Below, piece by piece: positions 1-12,399 of a stretch of DNA of 64,000 nucleotides. Under the pieces are notes generated by a model, which had not been told where the DNA came from, made no database searches, and saw only the letters and a list, made by a program, of their open reading frames with translations. Numbering within the stretch: the first letter of the stretch is position 1; each line of letters starts with the position of its first letter. A program made the translations under genes and the position numbers. Source of the DNA: Anoplolepis gracilipes (lineage: Eukaryota; Arthropoda; Insecta; Hymenoptera; Formicidae); the NCBI RefSeq assembly GCF_047496725.1, contig NC_132977.1, positions 1,025,001 to 1,089,000 on the forward strand, given 5' to 3'.

Positions 1-1790
1 GAACAAATTTACTTGTGCAATATACTACGAGTTTTCAATAAGAATTAATTATTTTTAATAAGAATTAATTACTTTACATACTCTCTTTCTTTCTTTCTTT
101 CTTTCTTTCATGAAAATAAACAGTTTCTTAGATATATTAAAGCAGATATTCTTAGATTAAGAAGAATTTGATGCGTCAAACATTGTATTATTTCTTTTCT
201 TTTTTTAATAATAATCTAATACCATCTTCCCCCTAAAACATTCAATGATGTGAAAGTGACAGTGATTTTTCTCTCTTAATATTTAAAGTAGATCAACTGT
301 TACGATAGCTCCGGGATAGAAATATCCACAACTGTTTCTCTGCTTGTGTTGTTAAATCCAATTACAAAATCCAATTTACATATACGCGCGTACACCCTAT
401 CTTAGCGCGATACTTACAATAGTTTTAAACGAATAGAAATCGGATACCGAATGAAGACATTTGGCCATTTCCAGACTACGATTTTGCTGGTCGACCGCGT
501 CTACGGAATCACGTCATGAACTTTGCTCGTTACAAGCGCCGGAGCGGACGCACGAAGAGGATCGTGCTGCGACGTTAATCCTTTGACAGTTCGAGAACGG
601 GTATTTGCCGAGCTAATGTCACGCGAGAGAACAGGACAGGACGGGCGGTAAGATGGAACGAGACGCCGGATGGAAGAACAGCGCGAAAGGGGAGGAACGT
701 GACGGGGACAACCCTCGCACGAATGTCCGACCCTTTGTTTGAGCTCTGTCAACCGAGATACATTTTCCGTTTCGCGCCAAGGGTGCAAAGCGATTGTTCG
801 ACGCTAGAGCTGCGAGTATAAGAGCACATCTTTCAGCTGCACTTACGCGCATTACAGCACCCTCTTTCTGCGTCTTTTACTGCACGATCCTTCATAGTAA
901 TCATCTCTTGTATCGCTAGGATTTGAGCGATACAAAAAATTCAGTCTACACTCCACACGTGCAGTTGTATATAATTAAATAAATCTATGATGCGAAAATG
1001 GTTAATACTATTACGTTAATCAATGTGTCATCAACTATATATATATATATATATATTTTTTTTTTTTACGACGATTTTGCGACGGTATATGCTCGTAGTA
1101 TGTTAGCTAAAAGTAACAGCGCCATGAAATATTCATGGCATAATAACGATGCGAATCACAGTATTTCGTGTATATTCGCCAGGTGCAGCCGTCGTAGTCG
1201 CTGCACTGTGCAGATGTAATCCGTGCTGCTTAATCGCGCGCCTGGAGTATGTCGGGAATCGGTTGTAGCGCGGGAATCGGTATTAGCACTCTCCGCGATT
1301 ATGTAAAGCTCGAGCGATTATGGAGATCGAATTAAGCTCATGGCGCGCGCCCGCGCACTCAAACGGGGTTGACGCGTGAAGAGAGAGAGGGTGAGTTATG
1401 AAGGGAAAGAGGGAGTGAGCGGGGAAGGCGCCATGGCATAGAGCAAAGGGTCGCGTGAGTGCTTTTCGCGGAGGTAGCGCAGCCTCTCTACGGCAAAGAG
1501 TAGGGGATGGTTTGCGATTCCCGTAAATTAAAGGACAATCGAGCCGAGGTCACTCCCCATTGTGTTACTGGCTCTGATTTCAACGGCACATGACCGGACA
1601 ATGCGCATCTAGTGAGATTCGCTCTCGTAATTCATGTAACTGCCAAACGCTCGTGGTTTCCGGCCCGAAAGAGAAACGGAGACATGTCGAGTGAAGAATA
1701 TAAATACGCGAAAAATGTGTACGATAATAATGACGAAATAGAAAGAAGGAGAAAATATATTTTTCTTTTTTACTTACATTATTCTCGGTT
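1..1790. other. No supported gene; CpG-rich block at about 480-860
   Basis: I find no spliced coding pattern in this stretch. Positions 480-860 and 1200-1560 are richer in CpG than the AT-rich surroundings and could be regulatory or untranslated exon sequence. A TATAAGAG box lies at 817-824 on the plus strand, but no initiator sits at the usual distance. The open frames on both strands overlap each other, show no recognisable motif and look like chance. Confidence 0.5.
80..109. repeat. (TTTC)n microsatellite
   Basis: A run of about seven CTTT units is visible here. Just before it, a segment of about 19 bases containing AATAAGAATTAATTA occurs twice in tandem (about 38-76). This is simple low-complexity sequence with no sign of function. 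Confidence 0.9.
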
Positions 1791-2316
1791 AGGGTGAACT
1801 AGGGTATGATGACCATAGGCTGTAATTTTTTCAATAATCGCTGCATAGTGCGCTTTTTTAGTCAATATCAAAGATAATCGATATATATTTAGTAGTTTAT
1901 GTCCATACATTATTCGAAATAACGATATTGTGAATCTTATATCATATTTTTACTTTTGACTACATGCAAAGTTTTTCATTTGTCCACTAAAAACTGTTAT
2001 AACGTCGAATAAATTACAGTTAAGCTATGGTAATCGACTTTAGACACATTATAAAGATATGTAAATTGTTATATGACGTATAATTTTTATTTTTGTTTTC
2101 ACTATTTTTTTTATAAATATTATGGCCATATTTCCGTCGTACTATTTTGATAATATAAAATTTCTATTAAATATTTTCCTTTTAATTTCGATAATATTAC
2201 GTAATTTAAGCTTCAGTGAAGATAATATGTCAAACATTATTAAAAAATAACAAAAATAAAAGTATGTTTTTTGCGTTTTAAAAAAGTATGATGGCCATCT
2301 TAGCCGAGTTTACCCT
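1791..2316. mobile_element. Non-autonomous DNA element (MITE) with imperfect terminal inverted repeats
   Basis: The left end reads AGGGTGAACTAGGGTATGAT followed by GACCAT. The right end, read as reverse complement, starts AGGGTAAACTCGGCTAAGAT followed by GGCCAT. Aligned with small gaps, the two ends form imperfect inverted repeats of about 26 bp bounding 526 bp of AT-rich, non-coding DNA. There is no transposase fragment inside. I see no convincing target-site duplication: the flanks are ...CGGTT and ATTTG... The superfamily cannot be decided from this single copy. Confidence 0.6.
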
Positions 2317-4430
2317 ATTTGACAATCGCCTCTCTTCCTTTCCATCGCACTCACAATCAAAAATTTTGGATACCGTATGATATTAGATTCTCCAAAATCG
2401 AATGATTTCTCGTAAAACGAGCGTCAATAATCGAATCGCAAGGTGTTCGCGCTTCAAGCTTGGCAAGTTTGGCAAGCATCGGCACCATTGGTTGTCACCT
2501 GCGCGAATTCGCATTTACATACCCTCACCAAACCTTCGTCGGATTAGACTCTCGGCAATGGCGAGATCTCCGGAGATCTTCTTGGTTTACCTCGAATCGT
2601 GACGGTTTGCCTTGAGTTACCGACGTGCTTTGATCTTCGGCTCCGATAAGTCGCGAAAGGATCCCCTTCCCGTGCCAATTGCTTGTGTAAACTTTCATCG
2701 AGTTCCTAGCACGATTGCTCGTAGTCGCGTGCTGCTTGGACGGTGAATCGATCTTGCCGCGGTACTTAAAGTCAAACAAGCTTGTACAGATATGTAAATC
2801 ATGTTACGCTCTCGAAGTCTTACCCAGCTAGTCGATTAATTTGATGTATTTTAATTCCATTGCCGGTCTCGAGCTGTTCGTAATTGCTCACCAAAGGGCA
2901 GTCTATCGATCGAGAACTATCTTTTAATCAGTCGAATAATTTCATGAATAAAGGGAGTAGAAATGTTTGCAAGTAGAATCATCTCACGGTCAATCTATCC
3001 TGTAGAAAATTTTTAACAGAAATGACGCATACATAAAAGACTATCTTGTATATAATTTATTATGCAAAAAAATGTTTAATTAATAGACTTTTAAAAGCTT
3101 ATACATATAAATGAATTAAATAAAATGATATTAAATAAATTAAATAAATAAAATTATATTCGATGACGCAAAGTAATTTAAAATTTAAAGCACATAAAAT
3201 ATTGTTGTAATAAATCATAATAAATCAAACTTTAGTCTGATAAAATGATGTAGTTGATAGAGAAAATTGATAGAAAGTAATGTACTCGAAAGAAAAAAAT
3301 CTTTTATAGTATTATCAACATTTTGCAACGCAGGAAACAATTCGTCAGATATAATAAGTAATCTTTAAACGGATCAAATGGGTGACGTTTCCATTCCGTT
3401 ACCCACTATGATGGAGCGCTTCCAAAACTTTTTCGACGTACGCATTTGTAAAATGAAGACAGTCCCCTCCCGTTGAAATTCATCACGCGTGTAAGAGCGG
3501 CGTAAAAGTCATCGGCAGCAGCTCTCTCGTGTCCTATTAAAATTCGTCAAATTCGCTTCGCGGGCAATTAAAGCTGCGGCGGCCAGCCGTGTCAAATAAA
3601 TCAGGGATCAATAAATTAGCGGACGGTTAAAGCTCGGGGGGCTGTGACTTTATCTGCGCGGTGAGATCGCGTTGCGTTGCATCACGTACAGTCCGACCCG
3701 ACCCGGGAAGGCAGAAACGGAAGCTGGCCCCAATAAAACACTTGCCACCCGACGCTCTTACGTTTACGTCTGCGTTTGCGCCCGTTCCTCCCTACTCTAA
3801 TCTGCATTTTAAATGTCGACGCCACCCCCTCTCCCTCCGCCTGGAGATAACACCGTACACCGGGACCGAAACCCGCCGTTCCTCGCCACCACCGGCCGAC
3901 GAATTTCTCTTTCTCTATCTCTTCCTTTCTCTTCGTCTCTCGTCAGCAGCCACTTCGTTCTCTGACTCGCCGGATGCGTTGCCACCGGATACCTCGCGAG
4001 TACATTCTCGCGCCCGCCGCGAAGATAAAAGTACCTGCCAGGATGAACTACGGAGATCCCGTTCGTGTACCGTCAGTTCTGCTGAGAGCCTGTCCGCGAA
4101 CATTCGCCAGACGACTTCATTGTTCGCCATACTTTTCGGAGTTCCGCCTTTGCGTGCGAGAATATCGGCCCAGTTTGCAGCTCGTCGGTGAATTCTTTTT
4201 GTTTCAGGGGTAACGAGCTGTGCGGCGGCTTTCCTCATCCGCTTGAAAGCTGCTTTATGGATCGTTTGCCTTTCTTTTATGGCGGGACTGGAAACCTTAA
4301 TATACATTTTTGAATGTGTCTTCGTTATCTCGTGAGAATCAGCCATGGGTGAGAAGTGAAAAAGACAATTGCGAATCCTCCGGCGTCTTATGAAATATAA
4401 AAAATGCGTGAAAAGTAATATGCGTGATAT
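2317..4430. other. No supported gene; CpG-rich block at about 3460-4250
   Basis: Positions 2317-3400 are ordinary AT-rich DNA. The block at 3460-4250 is clearly richer in G+C and CpG. It contains overlapping open frames on both strands (the longest is about 176 codons on plus) with no recognisable domain, which is what a GC-rich stretch gives by chance. A possible plus-strand splice donor (GCGCG|GTGAGA) lies at about 3660. The block could be a promoter with an untranslated first exon; this is inference only. Confidence 0.4.
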
Positions 4431-4659
4431 TTAACCCTCAAACTGAACACATCTTTTTGGCACCGTAATCCTGAACGCGTGGGTAGCACTTTGCGCTGAA
4501 TGTACTATTTAAATTGTCCTTTCGGTTATAAGTCCCTTTTGACACAAACTTTTTTTTCGGATAAGTTTCCAACTTCGAGATTTTATTAATATTTTTCTAA
4601 AACAATTGATTAAAAATGGCAGGGACAGGAAAGACCCACGTGTCCAGTTTAAGGGTTAA
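4431..4659. mobile_element. piggyBac-type MITE (TTAA-flanked)
   Basis: The element is bounded on both sides by TTAA. The left end reads TTAACCCTCAAACTGAACAC. The right end, reverse complemented, reads TTAACCCTTAAACTGGACAC, so 18 of the first 20 bases match. TTAA target duplication with CCC-starting inverted ends is the hallmark of the piggyBac superfamily. At 229 bp it has no coding capacity and must be a non-autonomous derivative. Confidence 0.8.
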
Positions 4660-7600
4660 TATTGATATTTAAAAAAAAATACTTAAAATTTCAGAACAAT
4701 TTTTAATTATACCTGTATATTTTATTTATTTAAAGAATTTAAAGAATTAAACTTTATCATAATTACATTAAGGAGGTCCTATCTTACCTCCGTAAAAATA
4801 CCTCTTCTGCGCGCGCGACGTCTGCGTTAAGTATAGATACTCGGGAGATCATCTGGTATCTGTACCGTCGGAGATCAGCGGAAATGAGGCGTCGCAGCTT
4901 CGTCGACGACATAAATTCCATTGTTGGTAACTCAGGCTGAAGCAATGTTCGATTTTACGATCCCTCCTCGAATTCAATGGAATAAGAGTTACGACGTACT
5001 GAATATATGAAAAGAACGATATAGGAGTAGAAAGAAATGAAACAGGGATATTCAACCCTTGGCCAAATGACCGAATATGATCGCTCGGAGCAAAAAACTC
5101 TTACTACTTTTCCTTCCCCTCGGTTGTGCAATTGTTTCCATTCGTGTCGGTTAGGTTCGTAAACGCGGAAAAGAGGCGACGAAGAACACTGGCTGCTTTA
5201 CAGTTACAGCCTTGGTAAAAGTTTTCTGAAGTTCGAAGACTCGTTGTGCCAACTTCTTTCTTCGTGAAACTTATTCGCCTCTTGATTTTTTAATAAGATA
5301 ATTTGCAATCGTGTTTCTTATAACACAAACTTTGTTTTTTTTTTTTTTTTTTTTTGCAACAAAAAGTAAATATTGATTAAATTTTATAAATAATATTGTA
5401 CGCGAAATTTTTTTTAATAATTTTTTATAATAATTTTTGATTAAATTGATTAATAATTGAATACAATTACTGATTAAATATAATAAAAATATTTTGTAAA
5501 AACATAAATATATGTTCTTTTTTAATGCTCGTAGGGTGTCTCCAGATAAAAAAAGTGTTAGAAAGAAAGACATTTATGTAATCTTACAAATTGTTTACAA
5601 TATAAAAGAGTATAAATACAATGGAGAGAAAAGAGATGACATGTGCCGGTGGGGCTGTCATTCTCGAGCAAAGTGCCAGTAAAGTCAAAGGGACAACGTC
5701 ACATCCTTTCTAGCGGGATATTTCCTCCCTGCCTTCCCCTGACTTTTGCAGACACCGTCATCATACGCGCAAACAATGGCTTTTTGCGAGCGACTGCGTG
5801 AATCGCGAAAAAGTGAGACAGCCGTGCGGAAGAACCCTTTGTCTTTTGGGGTACACTCGGGGTACTTTCGAGGGGGTCGGCTCGAAGGAGAAAGATCCAC
5901 GCTTCGCCAGCCATTTTTCCTTCACTTACTAACAATGAACGCGGACCTTTTGTTTTGTGTTCAAGGAAAAAATATTACTTTTCTTGGAAAAAAACTTTAA
6001 CTGTGAAAAAAATTGTAATTAGTTCTTTCATATATATATGTATATATACAACACAGTATTTTTATTTTTCAGTAATTCTAATGCTTTTTGTGCTTTCAAC
6101 TGAAAACATTAAAGGATTGTCGCAATATTATAATAAACGATATTACATTTCCCTTAGAAAGAGACAGAGAGATTTTTAAGTATAATTTTTAAATTTCTTA
6201 ATTATTCGTTATTAAATGCTGACATCTGGGATTGCATTTCTCGTTATTTCAAAGCGAAAACTAACGATAAGGTATAACGCTATGCAACAACACGCATGAA
6301 ATGTGCAGTCTTTTGTCGTTCCATGCTCTCACCTAGTTGTAAACCAACAAAGCTGCAAGTGACACAATAGCGTCGCCTCACACCGAGGAGGCACTTATAT
6401 GGCAGACTAGAACAAAGTAGCGTGACACTTCCAGTAACAGAAGCGTCATCGGACAGAGATACGTTGGAATGCCGGCGTGCTGGCGCACTGTCTATCTGTC
6501 CTCGGCAGACAATACGAGATCGGAGGACAGACGTGCCCGAACCGCGCCCCTTTCATGTACCACTGATTGATACCCTCGGTCCTGTCCGACGTGGGGATGC
6601 GACGGTAATGTCGCCCTCGTTGCCAGTCTCGCGTACGGCCACATTATCAACGCCAGTCCCGAAATGTACCGATTATCTGAGCGTTCGATGCTCGACATTG
6701 CCGAAAATGTCGAATCGCGCGTTCACCGTTTCGACGTGCGTCGAAGTATAGCTGCTCGGCATAGAGGGTGAAGATGTGCACCACCATCGTATCACGTGTG
6801 TGTGTGTGTGAACTCACGTTTCGCATAATATCACATTGTACATTATCGGTCCAATCGACCATCATGATATTTTAATTTATATATATCTGTAAATTTTGAG
6901 AAATAAGTAAGGCACACACACATATATTATACTCGATTATAAATCTTTTAGAATTAATTAAAATTACTATACATGTATCATATTTTCAAAAAGCTACATC
7001 AGAGTCAGAGAAAATAATACATATTTTAGAAATTAAATTTTACAAGTGTTTTCAATAATTATACATATTATTACAATAGCTAGTCGACGAGTATAATATG
7101 TAGGTATCGATTTTTTCCTTAATATATAGTTTTTTAAAGTAAGAATATTTTTCTAAAAATGAAATATGAAATTTTGAAAAGCCATTTTTGAATGTACATA
7201 CATGATAGACCATTCGCGATACGACACGTTTCCTTATTTTATGCACGTAACTGCGTGATAACTTGGTCACAGAATATATTGATAAGCGATAGCACTATTT
7301 CTGCTCGTCGAACGTCGTCGTCGGACGGTGATCGGTATTGCCGTGCTTCCGGTTTGAACTTGTAACAAATGTCGTTTCCTTCGAAGTGAACCAGTGTGAG
7401 CAGCGATGTTTCAAAGGACTTATCCCGGCGGCATTAAAAGGTCGGATCCACGCGGATACGCCGTTGCGGAGTTATTCGCCGCATCCGTCGCTTCTTGTTA
7501 GAGTGACATTTGCGAGAGACGATCAAAGGCAACATTCCTCGCAGGCAAGAATCTGCGGAATTGCTTCCCAGACGCAAGCCGTGCGTGACGATTTGGCGAG

Positions 7601-8334
7601 GAAATTAGCGGGTCGTTGCCTACGCGGCTCCTTGTCATCGGTGTCGCGCCGCTGTCGTACCACGGGTATTGCCTGAATTCGCGTGAGTGCCATTTTAATC
7701 GCGCACAAAGCGGTTATAACACGAATTACGTCGGGGAAAGACTTATCGATTTATGCACACACAGACTCTAGAAAACACACAGGCAACTGCATTCAATAAT
7801 TGTGCATTTAAACAAGTTTATTCAATGTAAATTTTGTGTAATATGAAACTCTTATTTAGATTCCTCAGATTCTACCGTAAAGATTAAAGATCGAATCTTC
7901 TTTAAACAAATGCGCCGTTATATATATTTATGCATATATATTTTACGTATATGTACGTATTTATGCATGTGATAATATTTCTTAATATTTATTTTAGAAA
8001 TTTTTCCTGTTGTATAATTCTCGTTTTAAAAATTTGAGTAATCACTTTTAATGAAGATGTTAATGTTCTAATAAGATTATTCTTGCTGAAATTAATGGAA
8101 TAGAAACCGAATTTTATTCTCAATATATAAAATAATTAACGAAATATTCTAGCTATAATTGTTTTTGCGTTACATTATTTTGATTAACTATTGTAATAAT
8201 ATGTATAATTATTTAAAACATTTGTAAAATTTAATTTCTAAAATACGTATTATTTTCTCTGATTCCAATGGAGCTTTTTGAAAATATGATATATGTATAG
8301 TAATTTTAATTAATTATAAAAGATAGCTTACCGT
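4660..8334. other. No supported gene; possible untranslated exon ending at 7682
   Basis: This stretch is mostly AT-rich with CpG-rich islands at about 4800-5260, 5640-5950, 6360-6860 and 7270-7720. The last island ends in a good plus-strand donor (TTCGC|GTGAGT at 7682/7683). It could be a promoter with a first exon of a plus-strand transcript, but its open frame shows no family resemblance and no following exon is found. A short GT tract lies at about 6798-6810. Confidence 0.35.
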
Positions 8335-11171
8335 GAAAAACTATCATTTAACGAACAAATCAAATAATTCCGAATAACTATACCTTTTTGCATAGTTTTC
8401 ATCTCTTATGATATGTGTTGCTGAAGGTAAATTATTCTGTTTATATCCACTATTTTTTCGTTATTCGCAATATAAGCGCAATCACTATTAATTATTTAAA
8501 CATTGGGTAGTATGTATATATATTTATTATTTAACCACTCCTTTAATCATTAGCCGAATGCCAATGTTGTAACCTACAGTCAAATGTAATTGTAAAAAAA
8601 ATCATCTTTGCGCATAATATATTTAATGTATGGTATCTTATTTTTTGTAATAATCCATGGTATTTGATCTCAGAACGCGTATTACATATACTTTCGCTTT
8701 CTGAAAGAAATACGATATCAACGTCATGTTTGACCTCTCCTTTCCATAATACTTCTACTGAGCGAATTTTAAATTCCCTGTAAAAATTAATCCCGAGGAA
8801 ATCGACAGAATCCTTGATAAGTTGTACTTCTTTGTCCGTGAAATAAGGCAGTCGCGAACGAGAGAATCCTTGAAAGAGACTTTTCAAGTCTATTCGATTT
8901 CTCATCAGTTTCGAATGGTCGCCGCTTTTGCTGAAAATTGGATGGGTGAGCCAGCTATTGTACCTCTCGAGACCTCTTTTCTGTTCGTAAATATCAGCTT
9001 GTGAATCATCATTTTGCAGTTTCATCCACGTATAAAATTGAATAATTCCAACTTTTCCTATTGCGAGAAAGCATATTTTTAATACATCGCAAAAAGAACT
9101 TTTAGATTCGAATAAAAAAAGTTTGTAATTCGAATGTTTATAGCTTAAATAACAAGTCATTATTATGCATGTTATGATGATATACTCGTATACATATACT
9201 TGTATACCATTTTGTGACTGGCGAAAATTTTCATTATACATATTATACACTTTTGCGTGCACTAATAGCATATAATGACCACAAAGATAATCTGCAATGC
9301 CAGATTGATTAATTGTCGCTGTATGCGTATTGCGGTCAGAATATGCCATCAATTTCGCCTCGTTTATGGTAACCCAAAATTTCACCTAAAAGCAGAGTTG
9401 GAATGAGCATATATATATATAATAGAAAGAAACGACATATGTACATCTAAAAAATTATAAAAAATTGCACACTTGTTTTTAAAGTTATAAAATTTTGAGA
9501 AATCAAGTTTTCTTCTCTTTACTTGTGTTTATTATAAAATAACTCAATTAGAGGCTCTAAATATTACTGACATGAGTAATACATTAAGGAAACAAATAGG
9601 CAATAAAGAGTCACGCGGATGTAGAGCGTAAAATATTTTCAACCGATGATACAGTTTATTTTTATTAGTAATCCATTTCGAACTACTTTCGAGCCTTCTT
9701 CAGTGACTTAATAATTATAAAACAATAAAACAAACATATAGGAAAAGAACTAAAATGAAAAAACTGACAACCGATTAACATATCTCAACTGATCCTCCAT
9801 AAACGTCCAAGATAAGAAGCTTTCTAAACGGTGCATAACGTAAGGAGAGATGCTAATCAGACAAAAAATATATTTATATAAACTGTCAACCAACTAAAAT
9901 GTAAAATTAATAAAACAGAAGCAACTCATTCGGACGTAGAACAGCAGAGATAAGATGAACAACCGACACACAAATCTTAGATAGATTGTCAACAATTGCT
10001 AAACATGCTTTGTTCAATTTTTCGATATCGCTTTGAAGATTTAAGGCATTTTTTTGGCCTTTTATGTAAATCATCACAGATATCTGAATTTTTTTCCTAA
10101 GAATTCCTCATTTAAGATTTCAATCTCGTCTTAATTAAAATCGTGATTTAAGAATCTGTGATTAGCTATGATTGAAGTGTAATTTTTTCATGTTCCTTGA
10201 TTTTTGTTTTTAATAAACGTCCTGTTTGTTCTACATAAGAAGCATCACAGTTTTAATATAGTTTTTATTATAGTTAATTGTTTATTATAGTAAATTGTTT
10301 ATTTCAATATAAGACAATATTACATCGAGATTCTTTGTGTTTATTACATATGTACCATGTTTCCGAAGGTTTCAAATACATATTATTCTAACATAATCCT
10401 GGAATCATTTTACTGGTATAAGATTCGTACATTCTTCCCAGAAGTAAATTGAGTGGTAAATCCTAGTCAAATATAATAACTATGGGTGTCATACCATTTG
10501 CTATAATTTCATTATTACAATATTATAATGTCGTATTCTCCTTAATGAAGTTTGCGAAGTCATGTGGCAAAAATCTTATTCACGACAAGGACGTCTTAAA
10601 CATTTTAGATTGCAAATGAGTAAACTTCTTATTGTTAGACGACACCACAGCATCATTATGTTATAATAGCCTTGCACACCAACTCACACTGATACTTTTT
10701 GCAAGCAAAATGTCTTCCTTTTAGTGCGAGTTAAGATTTATATATTCTGTCACATTATTCATGATACATTCTGATTCTTCATGTATCACATAACGTGACT
10801 CTCTTTCATCTGTAACGAGACAGTATCTATTTCATCTTCTTTAACATGTTATACTTTGTTGCGTAAACATCAAATGTAATGTAACAAAAAAGAGTAATAC
10901 ATTATATTTATAACATTTCAAATTTTTCTGGCATACTACATATTTTAAATATACAAGTCTCTCTATCAATAAAAAAGTTATATAATTTAACATTTTTGAT
11001 TTTCTCTATTTTTCTTTCTTTTATTTAAAAATATTTAATATTTATTTATTTCTTTTATGTTGATATCTGATATTATTTCTGATCTATCAATCTTGATTTT
11101 TATTACCTACCATTCACAACAGATGCTGAACAGGAAATTTTTCGGAAATATATTACTAGCCAAAAGATTCG
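8335..11171 (-). pseudogene. GH1 beta-glucosidase/myrosinase-like pseudogene, long copy split by a retroelement
   Basis: Pieces of a glycoside hydrolase family 1 enzyme occur in the correct order on the minus strand. The N-terminal exon is at about 11104-11171 (LLASNIFPKNFLF, like the usual FPxxFxFGxATxxYQ start). The barrel segment NEIIANGMTPIVIIFD, then a stop, then DLPLNL, is at about 10435-10515. DYVRII and FETFGN, in two different frames, are at about 10340-10415. The exon from 9386 to 9208 starts VKFWVTINEA and keeps the acid/base glutamate. A canonical intron (9058-9207) joins it to GKVGIIQFYTW, LTHPIFSKSGD, SRSRLPYFT and DFLGINFY (9057 to about 8780). A C-terminal remnant (RIIYLQQHIS, LNDSF) lies at 8335-8460. 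The nucleophile motif (I/V)TENG is not recognisable. In-frame stops, frameshifts and an inserted Penelope-like element show that it cannot make an enzyme. Active relatives cleave beta-glucosides, often in the gut or salivary glands. Confidence 0.85.
9610..10265 (-). mobile_element. 5'-truncated Penelope-like retroelement, GIY-YIG end and 3' tail
   Basis: Read on the minus strand, positions 10250-10180 encode NCDASYVEQTGRLLKTKIKE, the conserved core of the Penelope-type GIY-YIG endonuclease (usually CDASYVGQTxRxLxTRIKEH). A stop follows about eight codons later. Positions about 10060-9990 encode GQKNALNLQSDIEKLNKAC, the family's closing segment in another frame. The 3' tail has the CTGAAGAAGGCTCGAAAG stretch common to these elements. 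The reverse transcriptase is missing, so this is a 5'-truncated, decayed insertion. It sits between the FETFGN and VKFWVTINE parts of the GH1 pseudogene, that is, at or near an intron of that gene. Boundaries are approximate. Confidence 0.8.
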
Positions 11172-11824
11172 CTAAATCTATATAATATATATTTCTGTGT
11201 AAAATAGGTAATTATTGTGCCATAACATTTCAAAATTATTATAAACGTTTAGATCAAAAACAACATTTTTGTAATTTTATTTATAAAAGAAAATCACTGT
11301 AAAACTAAACCTGCTCTCTTTTATCTGACACATATAGTACATAATATATACATGTAAGAAATAATGGCAGTCTTGCAGCTTTACTGTTTCTACGCTAAGT
11401 ATGCGGTCATAAAGTCTTGCGTGGTATTAAATTGTTAAGTAAGTGTCCATTGATTATACCATGACACAATAAAAGCGATTACGGCAACTGATAACAGTTG
11501 CAATTACGATGCAAATGAAAAAATTTACACAAAATCAGCAATGTATATGAATACATTTAAATAGAAACTTTTACTTAATAATGTTGAATTTATGACAATT
11601 GTGAATACATATATTCAAAAATATAATTGCTTTTTAAATTATAATTATTTTAAATTATAATTAATTATTTTCCACCTCTGCAAAGATTGTTTAATGTAAA
11701 ATTATATTTTTTATATTACTTTTTTATAAAATCGATTAAAATTAATAAGTAGGGTACTAATCTTATTATTTAAATTTAATTAGAATTCTTTGATACTACA
11801 TATATAATTCGAATGTTATCTACT
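11172..11824. other. Spacer between GH1 fragments; nothing recognised
   Basis: This stretch is AT-rich and lies upstream of the N-terminal exon of the left GH1 copy. I could not match any part of it to GH1 or to a known element. Promoter remnants of the left copy would be expected here, but nothing specific is visible. Confidence 0.4.
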
Positions 11825-12165
11825 CACTTGAGAAAAAAACTGCAACTGCTCTCTGGAAGATAAGATATTAGAACATACAAATGCAAAGAGTATCTTGATG
11901 CACATCGATGCTTCTTATCCGAAGTAGTACTTATGATAAAAATCATTTCATACATCCGCATTATTCTTATTCAGTCTCAAAGATTCATATAAGTCATATA
12001 TAATTCTATCTTGACTGTTCTCTACATTGTTTAGTTATAAATTTTATATATATATATGTGTACATATGTGTGGATGATTTCCATGAAATATCATGGCTAT
12101 AGGCTGCATTCCATTTACATCAAATATTTCGTTGATCAAGCTATTGTAATAACGAGTGGCATTTT
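11825..12165 (-). pseudogene. Scrambled GH1 fragments
   Basis: Two pieces of the same GH1 family lie here on the minus strand, in an order opposite to that in a normal gene. Positions 12165-12067 encode RYYNSLINEIFDVNGMQPIA followed by MIFHGNHP, matching the barrel segment normally read as YYNNLINELLANGIxPMVTL and YHWDLP. Positions 11963-11926 encode NADV, a stop, then NDFYHKY, matching the more N-terminal NGDVACDSYHKY. The latter is followed by weak similarity to the next helix and a GTGAGT donor. An N-terminal segment downstream of a middle segment means that at least two copies have been joined by deletion or recombination. Confidence 0.7.
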
Positions 12166-12399
12166 CATTTACTTATTTAGAATAATTATATAATATGATA
12201 AAATTCTCGACCAGGATAACGATATTGCATATAATATATTGCATGCTATAAATGAAATGCACAGTGAATATTTTAATAATTTTTATTCAATATTATAAAC
12301 AAAGAGATCAAAATAAAATATTTTTAATATGTAATTAATTGCAATTATATAAAATATAAAGATATCTATTTTAATCACAAACGTAATGTCTATTTTCTA
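12166..12399. other. AT-rich spacer between GH1 pseudogene copies
   Basis: No coding similarity is seen in this stretch. It separates the C-terminal remnant of the right-hand copy from the scrambled fragments. Confidence 0.4.

Noticed and set aside
3661..4346. 176-codon plus and 143-codon minus open frames
   Set aside because: They overlap on opposite strands in a GC-rich patch with no motif or splice context. The plus frame begins at a non-ATG codon.
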